This document shows, piece by piece, positions 18,601-26,775 of a stretch of DNA of 64,000 nt. Numbering within the stretch: position 1 is the stretch's first letter; each line of letters begins with the position of its first letter. Both the position numbers and the translations under genes were made by a program. A model generated the notes under the pieces. That model searched no databases and was not told where the DNA came from. It saw only the letters and a program-made list of their open reading frames with translations. The stretch is from Suilimivivens sp964571145 (lineage in GTDB: Bacteria; Bacillota; Clostridia; Lachnospirales; Lachnospiraceae): positions 6,851 to 70,850 of the forward strand of contig CAZNAP010000003.1 in the NCBI GenBank assembly GCA_964571145.1. The letters run 5' to 3'.

Positions 18601-19177
18601 GCTCAATTCGATAAGGATTTTCTTCTGTCAAATCAAAAATGTCAACAATGCCACCTCGGATGCTGAATTGACCGGGTGCTTCCACCTGATAATTCTTCTC
18701 ATAACCCAGCGTAACCAATTGCTGCGCCAGTTTATTTTCATCCATGGAAGTCTTTTCATCAATACAAAGCAAATGCTGTTTCCATGCAGACAGCGGAATT
18801 TGTGGTGTCATCAAACTGTCAAAAGTGGTAATAACCGTAACTGCTTCGCCCTCTAAAATACGGCGCAGGCAACGAATTCTTTCGGTGGTGAGCTGATTAC
18901 TATGAATATCCGCCTGATAAAAAATCAAATCCTTGGCCGGATAAGCAACTACTTTTCGATCATAAAACCGATAGTCTTCCATCAGTTCTTTCACCCGCAG
19001 TTCACTAAAGGTGACGATCAACTTGTTCTGAAAGCCTTCACCCAGTCCATATACCATATGCAGTTTTTGGGATTCCAGGCAGCCCGTGAGTCCAACGCAG
19101 GACTCCTCTTTTTGAAGCTGCTTCTTAATTTCTTCAAACTCCCCCAGTTCATACAGGGGTGCCAATAATGCTTTCAT
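15656..19177 (-). CDS. mfd: Transcription-repair coupling factor Mfd
   Basis: A full-length 1173-aa SF2 translocase that removes stalled RNA polymerase and recruits UvrA. It has an N-terminal UvrB-like region, an RNA-polymerase interaction domain (GDYVVHENHGLGIYRGIE), helicase motifs (GDVGYGKTEIAIRAAF, DEEQRFGV, LTATPIPRTL, QLRGRVGRSNR) and the C-terminal TRCF domain. It is co-oriented with and 46 bp after pth, the common neighbour in Firmicutes. RBS AAAGGA. Confidence 0.97.
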   Translation of the reverse strand: MKALLAPLYELGEFEEIKKQLQKEESCVGLTGCLESQKLHMVYGLGEGFQNKLIVTFSELRVKELMEDYRFYDRKVVAYPAKDLIFYQADIHSNQLTTERIRCLRRILEGEAVTVITTFDSLMTPQIPLSAWKQHLLCIDEKTSMDENKLAQQLVTLGYEKNYQVEAPGQFSIRGGIVDIFDLTEENPYRIELWGDEIESIRSFDVLSQRSIEKLSSITVYPATEMILSEEQLQNGIDKIEKEGTAFADKLRKEFLTEEAHRISSQLRELREQVLEFRNLVNLDSYVHYFYENTVPFFELFERSETCVFVDEPARVMEHVKAVELEFRESMTHRMEKGYILPGQMKLLYPVDEITAKMSKGHIATLSALELKNSLFPASKKADITVKSIASYHNSFEALVQDLKRYRKKGYRILLFSGARTRAARLAEDLQEHELTAFYSENPDREIQPGEIMTYYGRVLKGFEYPMLKFAVISESDIFGTEQKKKKRKTYEGRKISDFNELKIGDYVVHENHGLGIYRGIEKVEVERVVKDYMKIEYRDGGNLYVLATGLDVIQKYASADAKRPKLNKLGTQEWTKTRSKVKEATGEVAKDLVELYAIRQEKTGYQYGQDTVWQKEFEEMFPFEETEDQLLAIDAAKKDMESQKIMDRLICGDVGYGKTEIAIRAAFKAVQEGKQVVYLVPTTILAQQHYNTFVQRMKDFPVRVDLLSRFRTSTEQKKTIDDLKKGFVDIVIGTHRVLSKDVLFKDLGLLIVDEEQRFGVTHKEKIKKMKETVDVLTLTATPIPRTLHMSLIGIRDMSVLEEAPGDRMPIQTYVMEYNEEMVREAIVRELARDGQIYYVYNRVHNIADVTATIQRLVPEATVAFAHGQMQERELERIMYDFINKEIDVLVATTIIETGLDISNVNTMIIHDSDNMGLSQLYQLRGRVGRSNRTAYAFLMYKRDKMLKEVAEKRLAAIKEFTDLGSGFKIAMRDLEIRGAGNLLGAKQHGHMQAVGYDLYCKMLNEAVKSLRGIETVSDFNTTVDLDVDAFIPPEYIVNEVQKLDIYKRIAGIESQSECDDMKEELLDRFGQIPASVDNLLRIAIIRVHAHKLYMTEIKGGNGEIRFTMKMDANIRPQEIPELLKRNDKLTFNHKGTPFFLFRYKKCGMVERDAQMLLAFTEQMMQEMQIIAN

Positions 19178-19198
19178 CTATGCTAAATCCTTTCAGCC

Positions 19199-19209
19199 TA
19201 GTCACTTGA
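19199..19209. repeat. Junction motif TAGTCACTTGA between pth and mfd
   Basis: This 11-base word matches the recurrent junction motif (core TAGTCACTYGG) seen elsewhere in the window. Here only one arm is present. Confidence 0.4.
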
Positions 19210-19223
19210 TTCTGATCAAAAAC

Positions 19224-19814
19224 TTATTTTAAGCCTTCTGCTTCCGTCACTTTACGATTGAACTGATTCATCGCTTGATCAGTTTCGCCCTCCAGCATCA
19301 GTTCGATTGCTTGCACGGCTTTCTCCAGTCCTTCTTCCATCAATGGCTTATCCTCTTTGGTGAAATGGCCCAATACATAGTCCGCCAAATCATATCCCTT
19401 GGGTTTCTCGCCTACCCCAATGCGAATTCTCTGAAAGTCTCCACTTCCCAAATGCAAAATAATATTTTTCAGTCCGTTATGACCGCCGTCACTTCCTCTT
19501 TTCCTAATGCGAATCTGCCCGGGAGGCAAACTGACATCATCAGAAATGATAATCACTTCTGTGGCAGAATCAACCTTATAGTAATCCACCAGCTGACGAA
19601 TACTTTCACCGCTTAAATTCATATAGGTAAGAGGTTTGGCCAGAATCACTTTCTGCCCATTGATGATTCCCTTGCCAATTAACGCTTTATGTTTGCAATC
19701 CATCACAGAAATATTAAACTTGTCTGACAGTTGATCAATCAGCGCAAATCCGATATTGTGCCTTGTATTATCATATTCCTTTTTGGGGTTTCCAAGTCCT
19801 GCAATAATAAACAT
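19224..19814 (-). CDS. pth: Peptidyl-tRNA hydrolase
   Basis: A 196-aa enzyme that recycles peptidyl-tRNA. It carries the family motifs AGLGNPKKEYDNTRHNIGF (catalytic His in RHNIGF), KPLTYMNLSGE, DDVSLPPGQIRIRKRGSDGGHNGLK and RIRIGVGEKP. Length is normal for the family. It is upstream of mfd in a two-gene unit. Confidence 0.96.
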   Translation of the reverse strand: MFIIAGLGNPKKEYDNTRHNIGFALIDQLSDKFNISVMDCKHKALIGKGIINGQKVILAKPLTYMNLSGESIRQLVDYYKVDSATEVIIISDDVSLPPGQIRIRKRGSDGGHNGLKNIILHLGSGDFQRIRIGVGEKPKGYDLADYVLGHFTKEDKPLMEEGLEKAVQAIELMLEGETDQAMNQFNRKVTEAEGLK

Positions 19815-19937
19815 TTTGAATTTCCTGCCTCGCTCTCAAAATTTCAGCATATCATTTTACATCACTTTGTGCTTCATCACATTATTATACACAAATATTT
19901 TGATTTATCCAACAAAATACTCGCAAGCTTTAGGGTA

Positions 19938-19977
19938 CAAAAACGGATGGAAAACATCTTTCGGTGATTCCATCCGT
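19938..19977 (-). terminator. Terminator of spoVG
   Basis: ACGGATGGAA (19943-19952) and TTCCATCCGT (19968-19977) form a 10-bp stem, extended by an inner CATC/GGTG stem. On the minus strand TTTTGT follows. It ends the glgC-glgD-spoVG transcript before pth-mfd. Confidence 0.7.
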
Positions 19978-20008
19978 AAATTTAAAACAAGTATTTTGAA
20001 AGCTGTTG

Positions 20009-20281
20009 TTACGTTTCCTCCGGCTCCAGTAACACCTTCTCGTAGTTTTCCAGAATAATCTTCTGGATTCTTTCTCTGGTAGCGGAGTTAATCGGATGAG
20101 CAATGTCTCTGTATTCGCCATCAGTTGCCTTCTTGCTCGGCATGGCGATAAAAAGACCCTTGTCCCCCTCAATGACTTTGATGTCATGAATTACAAATTC
20201 TTCATCAATTGTAATGGAAACAATTGCACGCATCTTGCCTTCTTTCGTAATTTTTCTTACCCGTACATCTGTAATTTGCAT
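20009..20281 (-). CDS. spoVG: Septation/sporulation regulator SpoVG
   Basis: A 90-aa protein matching SpoVG along its full length (MQITDVRVRKI, MRAIVSITIDEEFVIHDIKV, GLFIAMPSKK, YRDIAHPIN). SpoVG is a small RNA/DNA-binding regulator involved in cell division and sporulation. RBS AAGGGGGG. It lies 73 bp downstream of glgD and ends at its own terminator. Confidence 0.96.
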   Translation of the reverse strand: MQITDVRVRKITKEGKMRAIVSITIDEEFVIHDIKVIEGDKGLFIAMPSKKATDGEYRDIAHPINSATRERIQKIILENYEKVLLEPEET

Positions 20282-20354
20282 ATTCTGCCCCCCTTAGTTC
20301 AAACTCCCTTTTGCAACTAGTTGTCTTGCGCCCCAATTACTTAACTTCATATCA

Positions 20355-21473
20355 TTATATGACATACCTGTCATTTCTTTCTATTACAATCTTGATACCT
20401 TCTGTGCCGACATGATAGGAATTGGCTCTGATGGTATCCCGGCTTTCCACAATGCAATTTTCTATTGTTGTGTTATCCCCGATATACACATCATTTAGAA
20501 TAATTGAATTCTTAATGCGGCAGTTATTACCTACATATGTTTTCTTGAAAATAACCGAATCTTCTACCACTCCATTAACGATACAGCCACTGGAAATCAG
20601 GCTGTTCTTGATTTGTGCGCCTGCATTATACTTTGCCGGAGGCAAATCATCCACTTTGGAATAAACATCCGGATATTGCTTGAAAAAGTAATCTCTGGTT
20701 TCTGATTTTAGGAAATCCATATTTGTGTTGAAATAATCTTCAACGGTTGCAATATTTCTCCAATAATCCTTTAGCTTATAGCCATAGATTCTTTTCATAT
20801 TTTTGTAACGAATCAAGATATCCTTAACAAAATCATATCTGTCTTCTTCCGCACACTTCTCAATCATCTCGATCAGTTGACGTCTTCTGACTACATAAAT
20901 ACCGCAGGAAATGGTATTGGACTTAGCCACTACAGGTTTTTCCTCAAATTCTTCGATTCGGCTGTCCTCATTCATTTTCAGAATGCCGAAACGGTCTGCA
21001 TTTTCTTCCGGTGCGATATCCTTACATACTACGGTGATGTCAGCTTTCTTGGCAATGTGATATTCCAGAACCTTATTATAATCCAACTTATAGACACAGT
21101 CTCCGGAAGCAATCACCACATAAGGCTCATGGCTGTTTTTCAGGAAATTCAGATTCTGTGCAATTGCATCTGCGGTGCCTCTATACCAAAAGCTGCTTTC
21201 TGCTGTAACTGCCGGGGTAAAGACAAATAGACCGCCCTGCTTACGTCCGAAATTCCACCACTTGGAAGAACTCAGATGCTCATTCAAACTTCTGCCATTA
21301 TATTGTGTAAATACAGCTACCTTTTGAATATGAGAATTAGACATGCTACTGAGTGCAAAGTCAATACTCCTATAACTACCGGCAATGGGCATGGCACATA
21401 CGGCACGCCGCTGTGATAATTCTTTCATTCTATAACTGTTTCCGCCTGCTAAAATTATTCCGATTGCTCTCAC
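20355..21473 (-). CDS. glgD: Glucose-1-phosphate adenylyltransferase subunit GlgD
   Basis: A 372-aa GlgC-like protein with a divergent nucleotidyltransferase start (ILAGGNSYRMKELSQRRAVCAMPIAG in place of the GGxGxRL signature) and a left-handed beta-helix C-terminus. GlgD is the regulatory, weakly active partner of GlgC in Firmicutes. It starts with GTG overlapping the glgC stop (GTGA), a sign of coupled translation. Confidence 0.93.
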   Translation of the reverse strand: MRAIGIILAGGNSYRMKELSQRRAVCAMPIAGSYRSIDFALSSMSNSHIQKVAVFTQYNGRSLNEHLSSSKWWNFGRKQGGLFVFTPAVTAESSFWYRGTADAIAQNLNFLKNSHEPYVVIASGDCVYKLDYNKVLEYHIAKKADITVVCKDIAPEENADRFGILKMNEDSRIEEFEEKPVVAKSNTISCGIYVVRRRQLIEMIEKCAEEDRYDFVKDILIRYKNMKRIYGYKLKDYWRNIATVEDYFNTNMDFLKSETRDYFFKQYPDVYSKVDDLPPAKYNAGAQIKNSLISSGCIVNGVVEDSVIFKKTYVGNNCRIKNSIILNDVYIGDNTTIENCIVESRDTIRANSYHVGTEGIKIVIERNDRYVI

Positions 21474-22744
21474 TTGTCATCACCTGCCTTAATTAATGTT
21501 TTGCCGCCTGCAAGGCTTTTATCCGGATAATCCGCTTCTGTTGTCACCCCGAAGATACAGGTGTTCTTTCCTACTGTAATCCCTTCAGGTATAATACTCT
21601 TTTCACCAATTGTAACAATTCCGTCACTATAGATATGAGGATCGGTTTCATTGGGTACTTCATCACCAATGCCCAGTTTCACATAATTTTGAATTTCCAC
21701 ATTTTCGGCGGCAATGACTTTATAGAGTTCACAGCCGTTTCCTATAATTGTATTGTTCATGATAATGGAATCGCGTACCACAGTGTCTTTGCCTATTACT
21801 ACACCACATCCGATTACAGAATTATAAACCTGCCCGTGAATTTCTGTACCTTCGCCGATAATGCTTCTTTCTACGACTGTATTCTCTGCAATATACTGTG
21901 GTGGCAAAATTTCACTTCTGGTATATATTTTCCAATATTCTTCGTATAAGTTAAATTCCGGAACGATATCAATCAATTCCATATTGGCTACCCAATAAGA
22001 ATTCAGCGTTCCTACATCCTTCCAGTAACCATTAAATTCATATGCATACAGGGATTCTCCCCGGCTATGGCAATAGGGAATGACATGTTTGCCAAAATCC
22101 AATCCCGGTTGTTCTGCGTTAGCAAGCAACGCCTGCTTTAAAGCTTTCCAACTAAAAATGTAAATTCCCATAGATGCTAAATTACTGCGCGGATTCTCCG
22201 GTTTCTCTTCAAAGTCGGTAACCTTCCGTTCCTCATCGGTAATCATAATTCCAAATCGTTTTGCCTCTTCCATGGGAACCGGCATAACCGCTATGGTTAC
22301 ATCCGCATTCTTTTCCTTATGGAAATCCAGCATTACCTCGTAGTCCATTTTATAAATGTGGTCACCGGATAAAATAAGCACATATTCCGGATTATAACTT
22401 TCCATATAATCCATATTCTGGTAAATAGCATTAGCCGTACCTGTATACCACTCGCTGTTGGCGCTCTTCTCATAAGGCGGCAATACCGTAACGCCACCTA
22501 TATTCCTATCTAAATCCCATGGAATACCAATACCGATATGAGTATTGAGCCGAAGTGGCTGATACTGGGTTAGAACACCAACGGTATCAACACCGGAATT
22601 GATGCAGTTACTTAATGGAAAATCGATAATTCGATATTTACCACCAAACGCAACCGCGGGCTTAGCTACTTTGGATGTGAGAACTCCCAGTCTACTGCCC
22701 TGACCTCCTGCCAGTAACATGGCAATCATCTCTTTTTTAATCAT
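21470..22744 (-). CDS. glgC: Glucose-1-phosphate adenylyltransferase GlgC
   Basis: A 424-aa ADP-glucose pyrophosphorylase making the glycogen precursor. It carries the intact signature LLAGGQGSRLGVLT, KPAVAFGGKYRIIDFPLSNC, SGDHIYKMDY and EEKP, and a hexapeptide-repeat C-terminus. It forms an operon with glgD. No glycogen synthase or branching enzyme is in the window; glgP at 50594 provides breakdown. Confidence 0.95.
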   Translation of the reverse strand: MIKKEMIAMLLAGGQGSRLGVLTSKVAKPAVAFGGKYRIIDFPLSNCINSGVDTVGVLTQYQPLRLNTHIGIGIPWDLDRNIGGVTVLPPYEKSANSEWYTGTANAIYQNMDYMESYNPEYVLILSGDHIYKMDYEVMLDFHKEKNADVTIAVMPVPMEEAKRFGIMITDEERKVTDFEEKPENPRSNLASMGIYIFSWKALKQALLANAEQPGLDFGKHVIPYCHSRGESLYAYEFNGYWKDVGTLNSYWVANMELIDIVPEFNLYEEYWKIYTRSEILPPQYIAENTVVERSIIGEGTEIHGQVYNSVIGCGVVIGKDTVVRDSIIMNNTIIGNGCELYKVIAAENVEIQNYVKLGIGDEVPNETDPHIYSDGIVTIGEKSIIPEGITVGKNTCIFGVTTEADYPDKSLAGGKTLIKAGDDK

Positions 22745-22813
22745 GTCATCACCTCTTACAAGTAAATTTTCGATGCATTTCTGACTCAGGTAACAATCAC
22801 AAAATGTATGAAT

Positions 22814-22842
22814 AGTATAGCATATGCGAACTAAAAAGTGAA
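22814..22842 (-). promoter_or_regulatory. glgC: glgC promoter
   Basis: The minus strand has -35 TTCACT (22837-22842), a 17-bp spacer, and an extended -10 TGCTATACT (hexamer 22814-22819). The leader before the glgC ATG is about 65 nt. Confidence 0.65.
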
Positions 22843-22989
22843 TAATTTTTACAAAAATTATCCTTTAAAACACGTTTTTTATGTAAATATTTTACAATGC
22901 TTTACAATTGACAGATTATATTTTCCTATTCTTTACAATAATTAGTATTTAAAAGTTAATAAATTCATTACATTTTGTGCAAAATATCA

Positions 22990-23017
22990 TTGTTTTTATC
23001 TTATAATTAGATATAAT
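22990..23017 (+). promoter_or_regulatory. murC: murC promoter
   Basis: -35 TTGTTT (22990-22995), 16-bp spacer, consensus -10 TATAAT (23012-23017). The transcript would begin just before the 16-bp repeats in the leader. Confidence 0.65.
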
Positions 23018-23020
23018 TGA

Positions 23021-23060
23021 AACTAGTCATTCGAGCAACTAGTCCCTCGAGTAACTAGGC
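23021..23060 (+). repeat. 16-bp tandem repeat in the murC leader
   Basis: AACTAGTCATTCGAGC (23021-23036), AACTAGTCCCTCGAGT (23037-23052) and a third start AACTAGGC (23053-23060) run head to tail between the murC promoter and its RBS. The CTAG and CTCGAG halves give the RNA several ways to form hairpins. They share ACTAGTC with the dispersed junction motif. Confidence 0.7.
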
Positions 23061-23084
23061 TCAAAAAAAGAAAGGTGCATTCTC

Positions 23085-24464
23085 ATGTATCAAATTAATT
23101 TTAATCAACCGATTCATGTACATTTTATAGGCATAGGTGGCATTAGTATGAGCGGCCTGGCTGAAATACTTATTGAAAAGGGATTTCAGGTTTCCGGCTC
23201 GGATGCCAAAGCCTCTCCCATTACAGAACATTTGGCACAAAAGGGCATACAAATCTTTTACGGACAAAAAGGGGAGAATCTAAATTCCAATATTGATTTA
23301 GTAGTTTACACCAGTGCCATTCATCCCGACAATCCGGAATTTGTAGCCATGCAGGAACTGCAGCTTCCTTCTCTTACGCGGGCACAGCTCCTTGGACAGA
23401 TTATGAAAAATTATGAGCTTCCAATTGCTATCAGTGGAACTCATGGCAAAACAACCACTACCTCTATGATTTCTGAAATTTTGTTAAAAGCAAACACCGA
23501 TCCCACACTTACAATCGGAGGAATTCTAAAATCAATTGGCGGAAATGTCCGTATAGGCAATGACCGTTATTTTGTTGCAGAGGCCTGTGAATATACCAAT
23601 AGCTTCTTAAGCTTTTATCCTAAGGTGGGAATCATTCTTAATGTAGAAGCAGACCACTTGGATTTCTTTAAGGATGTTGAAGATATTCGCCACTCATTCC
23701 ACCTGTTTGCTGCTCTCTTGCCGGAAGACGGTACCTTGATTATTAATGGTGATATTCCAGGCATCGAAGAAATTACGAGTGGATTAAATTGTCACATCAT
23801 TACTTATGGCAGCACATCAGCCTATGATTACTGGCCGGAGCAGATTGTTTATGATGAAAACGGACTCTCCAGCTTTACACTCAAACAAAAGAACGGTACC
23901 TGCAGAGAGTTTTCTTTAGGTGTTCCGGGAGAGTATAATGTTTACAATGCAATTGCTTCTATTATAGCAGCAGATGTATTTGATATTGAATCAAAAGTTA
24001 TTTCCTCAGCGCTGGCTGATTTTCACGGAACAGACCGCCGTTTTGAATATAAAGGCGAAATCAACGGAATTACCATAATAGATGATTATGCACATCATCC
24101 CACCGCTATTACTGCAACTTTAAAAGCTGCTGCCAATTACCCACACAAATCACTCTGGTGTGTCTTCCAGCCACATACTTATACCCGTACCAAGGCTTTC
24201 CTTAAAGAGTTTGCACAGGCCTTGGCATTAGCAGACCATGTGATTTTATCGGACATTTATGCAGCCCGCGAAACTGATAATTTGGGTATCAGTTCCCAAA
24301 CTTTACAACAGGAAATTCAAGCCTTGGGGAAAAACTGTACTTACTTTCCCAGTTTTCGAGAAATAGAAAAATTTATTTTGGAAAATTGTACACCCGGTGA
24401 CTTGTTGATAACTATGGGAGCCGGAGATGTCGTAAACATTGGCGAGAACCTTCTTAAAAAATAA
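23085..24464 (+). CDS. murC: UDP-N-acetylmuramate--L-alanine ligase MurC
   Basis: A 459-aa Mur ligase adding L-Ala to UDP-MurNAc. It has the N-terminal glycine-rich HFIGIGGISMSGLAEIL, the ATP loop SGTHGKTTTT (about 117-126), EACEY, NVEADHLDFF, and the C-terminal DDYAHHPTAI and FQPHTYTRT motifs. RBS AGAAAGG. Length is normal. Confidence 0.97.
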   Translation: MYQINFNQPIHVHFIGIGGISMSGLAEILIEKGFQVSGSDAKASPITEHLAQKGIQIFYGQKGENLNSNIDLVVYTSAIHPDNPEFVAMQELQLPSLTRAQLLGQIMKNYELPIAISGTHGKTTTTSMISEILLKANTDPTLTIGGILKSIGGNVRIGNDRYFVAEACEYTNSFLSFYPKVGIILNVEADHLDFFKDVEDIRHSFHLFAALLPEDGTLIINGDIPGIEEITSGLNCHIITYGSTSAYDYWPEQIVYDENGLSSFTLKQKNGTCREFSLGVPGEYNVYNAIASIIAADVFDIESKVISSALADFHGTDRRFEYKGEINGITIIDDYAHHPTAITATLKAAANYPHKSLWCVFQPHTYTRTKAFLKEFAQALALADHVILSDIYAARETDNLGISSQTLQQEIQALGKNCTYFPSFREIEKFILENCTPGDLLITMGAGDVVNIGENLLKK

Positions 24465-24577
24465 TTATCCACAATATCCACAATTTTTGAGGTCTAAAGT
24501 GACTTGGAAAACTGTGGATATTTTTTCTCATTTTCCAATGTTTTTATGCCTTTTCCACATTGTCCACATTGTCCACA
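24465..24577. promoter_or_regulatory. Cluster of DnaA-box-like 9-mers upstream of the dnaD-like gene
   Basis: TTATCCACA (24465-24473, perfect consensus) is directly followed by ATATCCACA (24474-24482). TGTGGATAT lies on the opposite strand at 24513-24521. TTTTCCACA (24551-24559), TTGTCCACA (24560-24568) and TTGTCCACA (24569-24577) run head to tail without a gap. Five of the six carry one mismatch to the consensus. An AT-rich stretch and then two replication-initiation genes follow. It may be a DnaA-titrating or autoregulatory cluster. Confidence 0.7.
24474..24526 (+). terminator. murC terminator formed by DnaA-box-like arms
   Basis: ATATCCACA (24474-24482) pairs with TGTGGATAT (24513-24521), extended inward by TTTT/AAAA around a single mismatch, and is followed by a T run (24521-24526). 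The same bases thus serve as terminator stem and as two opposed DnaA-box-like words. Confidence 0.65.
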
Positions 24578-24646
24578 AAATGCGGAAAGCCTTGAAAATA
24601 CTGGGCTTTCGGAAATTTTACTATTTTAATTTGAAGAAGGGTATGG

Positions 24647-24652
24647 TATAAT
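24647..24652 (+). promoter_or_regulatory. Extended -10 promoter of the dnaD-like operon
   Basis: TATGGTATAAT gives a consensus -10 (24647-24652) with an upstream TG. The -35 region is weak (TTTTAA 24624-24629). The six DnaA-box-like words end 70 bp upstream. Confidence 0.6.
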
Positions 24653-24719
24653 TCATTTTGCTTTGATGAATCCATTTATTTGGATCGTGTAAATATAAAT
24701 GAGGTCGGGTGATTGTCTT

Positions 24720-25778
24720 ATGAGTCGCTTTAAAATCTATCGGGATAACTATGCTGATGTTACTGTTGTGTCCAATTTGTTTATTGATGAATATATGAAG
24801 GACGCCAATGATGCACAGATGAAAATTTATCTTTACCTGTTGCGTATGATGAGTGCTGATTTAGCTACCAGCATTTCCGATATTGCGGACAAGTTTAATC
24901 ACACGGAGAAAGATGTTATTCGTGCCCTGAAATACTGGGAGAAATATCGTCTGCTGGCATTGGAATATGATGATGCCAAGAATCTGACCGGCATCAGACT
25001 GCTGGACTTATCCCAGCGTTCCGGTAAGGATGTGGTTTCTTTAGCACCCGTTGTAACTTTACCAACCAGAGCGGAACTAACCAAGCCTGAACCTGTCGAA
25101 CCTGATAAACCGGAATTTGTGAAACCCACCTACAGTCTGGATCAGCTGAAGGAATTCAAAAGTAATGAAGAGACCTCACAAATTCTTTTTGTGGCCGAAC
25201 AATATATTGGGAAACCCTTGAGTCCTGCGGAAATCAGAACAATTCTCTTTTTCACCGATCAACTGGGATTTTCCATAGATTTAATTGATTATTTAATCCA
25301 ATATTGCGTAGATAAAGGTAAAAAGGATTTCAGATACATAGAAAAAGTGGCAATCAGTTGGGCGCAGGAGGGAATTTCCACTCCCAAGCAAGCAGCTAAA
25401 CTGGCTCATAAATATGACAAATCTGTTTATGACATTATGAAAGCACTGGGCAAAACCGGTGTGCCTACCAAAGCTGAAGCGGACTATGCAATTAAGTGGA
25501 CCAAAGAATATGGTTTTACGCAGGATGTAATTGCAGAAGCCTGTACACGTACCGTTATGGCTACAGACAGCCATCGCTTTGAATATGCCGACAGAATTTT
25601 AAGCAGCTGGCAACGGAATAAAGTACATCATAAAAGTGATATTGCCCTGCTTGACGAAGCTTACCTGAAGACCAAAACAGCGCCAAAAGCTGCCGGTTCT
25701 TCTGCCGGACAATTTAATCAATTCATGCACAACAATTATGACTTTGCTGCTCTTGAGAAAGAAATTATCAGTAATTAA
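24720..25778 (+). CDS. DnaD-family primosome protein with two DnaD C-terminal domains
   Basis: A 352-aa protein. The first 100 residues resemble a replisome-organiser winged helix, followed by a Pro/Glu-rich linker. Two copies of the DnaD/DnaB_2 domain follow, one ending in the FRYIEKVAISWAQEGI region and one ending in RFEYADRILSSWQRN; the YxxxIxxxW pattern occurs in both. DnaD remodels DNA during replication initiation and helps load the helicase. The start at 24720 is preferred because GAGGTCGGGTGA lies upstream; the frame also opens at 24699. It is followed 16 bp later by the helicase-loader gene. Confidence 0.88.
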   Translation: MSRFKIYRDNYADVTVVSNLFIDEYMKDANDAQMKIYLYLLRMMSADLATSISDIADKFNHTEKDVIRALKYWEKYRLLALEYDDAKNLTGIRLLDLSQRSGKDVVSLAPVVTLPTRAELTKPEPVEPDKPEFVKPTYSLDQLKEFKSNEETSQILFVAEQYIGKPLSPAEIRTILFFTDQLGFSIDLIDYLIQYCVDKGKKDFRYIEKVAISWAQEGISTPKQAAKLAHKYDKSVYDIMKALGKTGVPTKAEADYAIKWTKEYGFTQDVIAEACTRTVMATDSHRFEYADRILSSWQRNKVHHKSDIALLDEAYLKTKTAPKAAGSSAGQFNQFMHNNYDFAALEKEIISN

Positions 25779-25794
25779 GATAAGGAGATAAACC

Positions 25795-26766
25795 GTGGCA
25801 CTTAGTAATTCACAGTATAATGCTATCATACGCGACTATGAAGAACGACAGACACGTAATCGGCACTTGTTGGAGGAACGTACCTCCTATGTATTTGAAC
25901 ATGTTGAAGGCTATCGGGAGCTTTCCGAATCTATAGCTGCCGTTTCTGTTTCACAGGGTAAGAAGCTGTTAGATGGCGACGAACATGCGTTGGAAGATTT
26001 ACGACTTACGATTTCTAAGCTAACCTCTATGAAAAATCAATTGCTGACCGGTGCCGGCTTCGCCTCTGACTATCTGATGCCAGTTTATGATTGTCCTGAT
26101 TGTCATGATACCGGCTATATAGATGGCCATAAATGCCACTGTTTTAAACAGGCTGTCATCAGCCTTCTCTATAAACAGTCTGGTATTCAAGAAATGCTTG
26201 AAAAAGAGAACTTTAATACCCTCACCTACGACTATTTTGAAGGTGAGGATTTGAGTCGTTTTCAAAATACCGTTGACGAAAGCAAAAAATTTTTAAAATC
26301 TTTTGATACAGACTACCGCAATTTGTTTTTTTATGGTACAGTTGGTACGGGCAAATCTTTCTTATCCGGCTGTATCGCCAAAGAATTGATTGAAAGCGGT
26401 CATTCTGTAATCTATTTCAGTGCATCCGGACTATTTGAAACTTTATCCAGAAATCTATTTGACTATAAGAACAAAGAGGAATCCCGTAATTTTCATGAAG
26501 AATTATACGGTTGTGACCTCTTGATTATTGATGATTTGGGAACAGAATTCACAAACAACGTGGTGGTTTCGCAGCTTTTTTCATTGCTTAACGAACGCCA
26601 TCTAAATCATAAATCAACGATAATATCCACAAATCTTTCTTTGGAGGATTTGCGTAACCGTTATTCAGAACGCGTTTTCAGTAGAATAACGAAACATTAT
26701 ACCCTTTGCTTATTTACCGGACCTGATGTCCGGATATTAACAAAAAGACTTCAAAACAGAAAGTGA
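25795..26766 (+). CDS. Helicase loader ATPase, DnaI/DnaC-like
   Basis: A 323-aa AAA+ protein starting with GTG after AAGGAG. A Cys-rich zinc site CPDCHDTGYIDGHKCHC lies at about residues 100-116. Walker A GTVGTGKS is at 181-188, Walker B LLIIDDLGTEF, and sensor region TIISTNLSLEDLRNRYSERVFSRI. Loaders of this type open DnaB-type helicase rings. Its direct link to the dnaD-like gene supports a primosome role rather than an IstB transposition helper; no transposase is nearby. Confidence 0.92.
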   Translation: MALSNSQYNAIIRDYEERQTRNRHLLEERTSYVFEHVEGYRELSESIAAVSVSQGKKLLDGDEHALEDLRLTISKLTSMKNQLLTGAGFASDYLMPVYDCPDCHDTGYIDGHKCHCFKQAVISLLYKQSGIQEMLEKENFNTLTYDYFEGEDLSRFQNTVDESKKFLKSFDTDYRNLFFYGTVGTGKSFLSGCIAKELIESGHSVIYFSASGLFETLSRNLFDYKNKEESRNFHEELYGCDLLIIDDLGTEFTNNVVVSQLFSLLNERHLNHKSTIISTNLSLEDLRNRYSERVFSRITKHYTLCLFTGPDVRILTKRLQNRK

Positions 26767-26775
26767 GGTAACTTC

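Larger units (their letters stand above)
22745..23084. other. Divergent glgC-murC intergenic region
   Basis: This 340-bp AT-rich gap holds the glgC promoter on the minus strand and the murC promoter with its repeated leader on the plus strand. In the middle, ATAATTTT (22842-22849) and AAAATTAT (22854-22861) form an AT-rich palindrome next to the glgC -35. Apart from these I see nothing in it. Confidence 0.6.

Noticed and set aside
24465..24652. The chromosomal origin oriC itself
   Set aside because: DnaA-box-like words are clustered, but dnaA, dnaN, recF and rpmH are not nearby and one arm set forms a terminator.
25795..26766. IstB transposition helper
   Set aside because: The ATPase is of the DnaC/IstB superfamily, but no transposase or inverted repeats flank it and it is linked to a dnaD-like gene.
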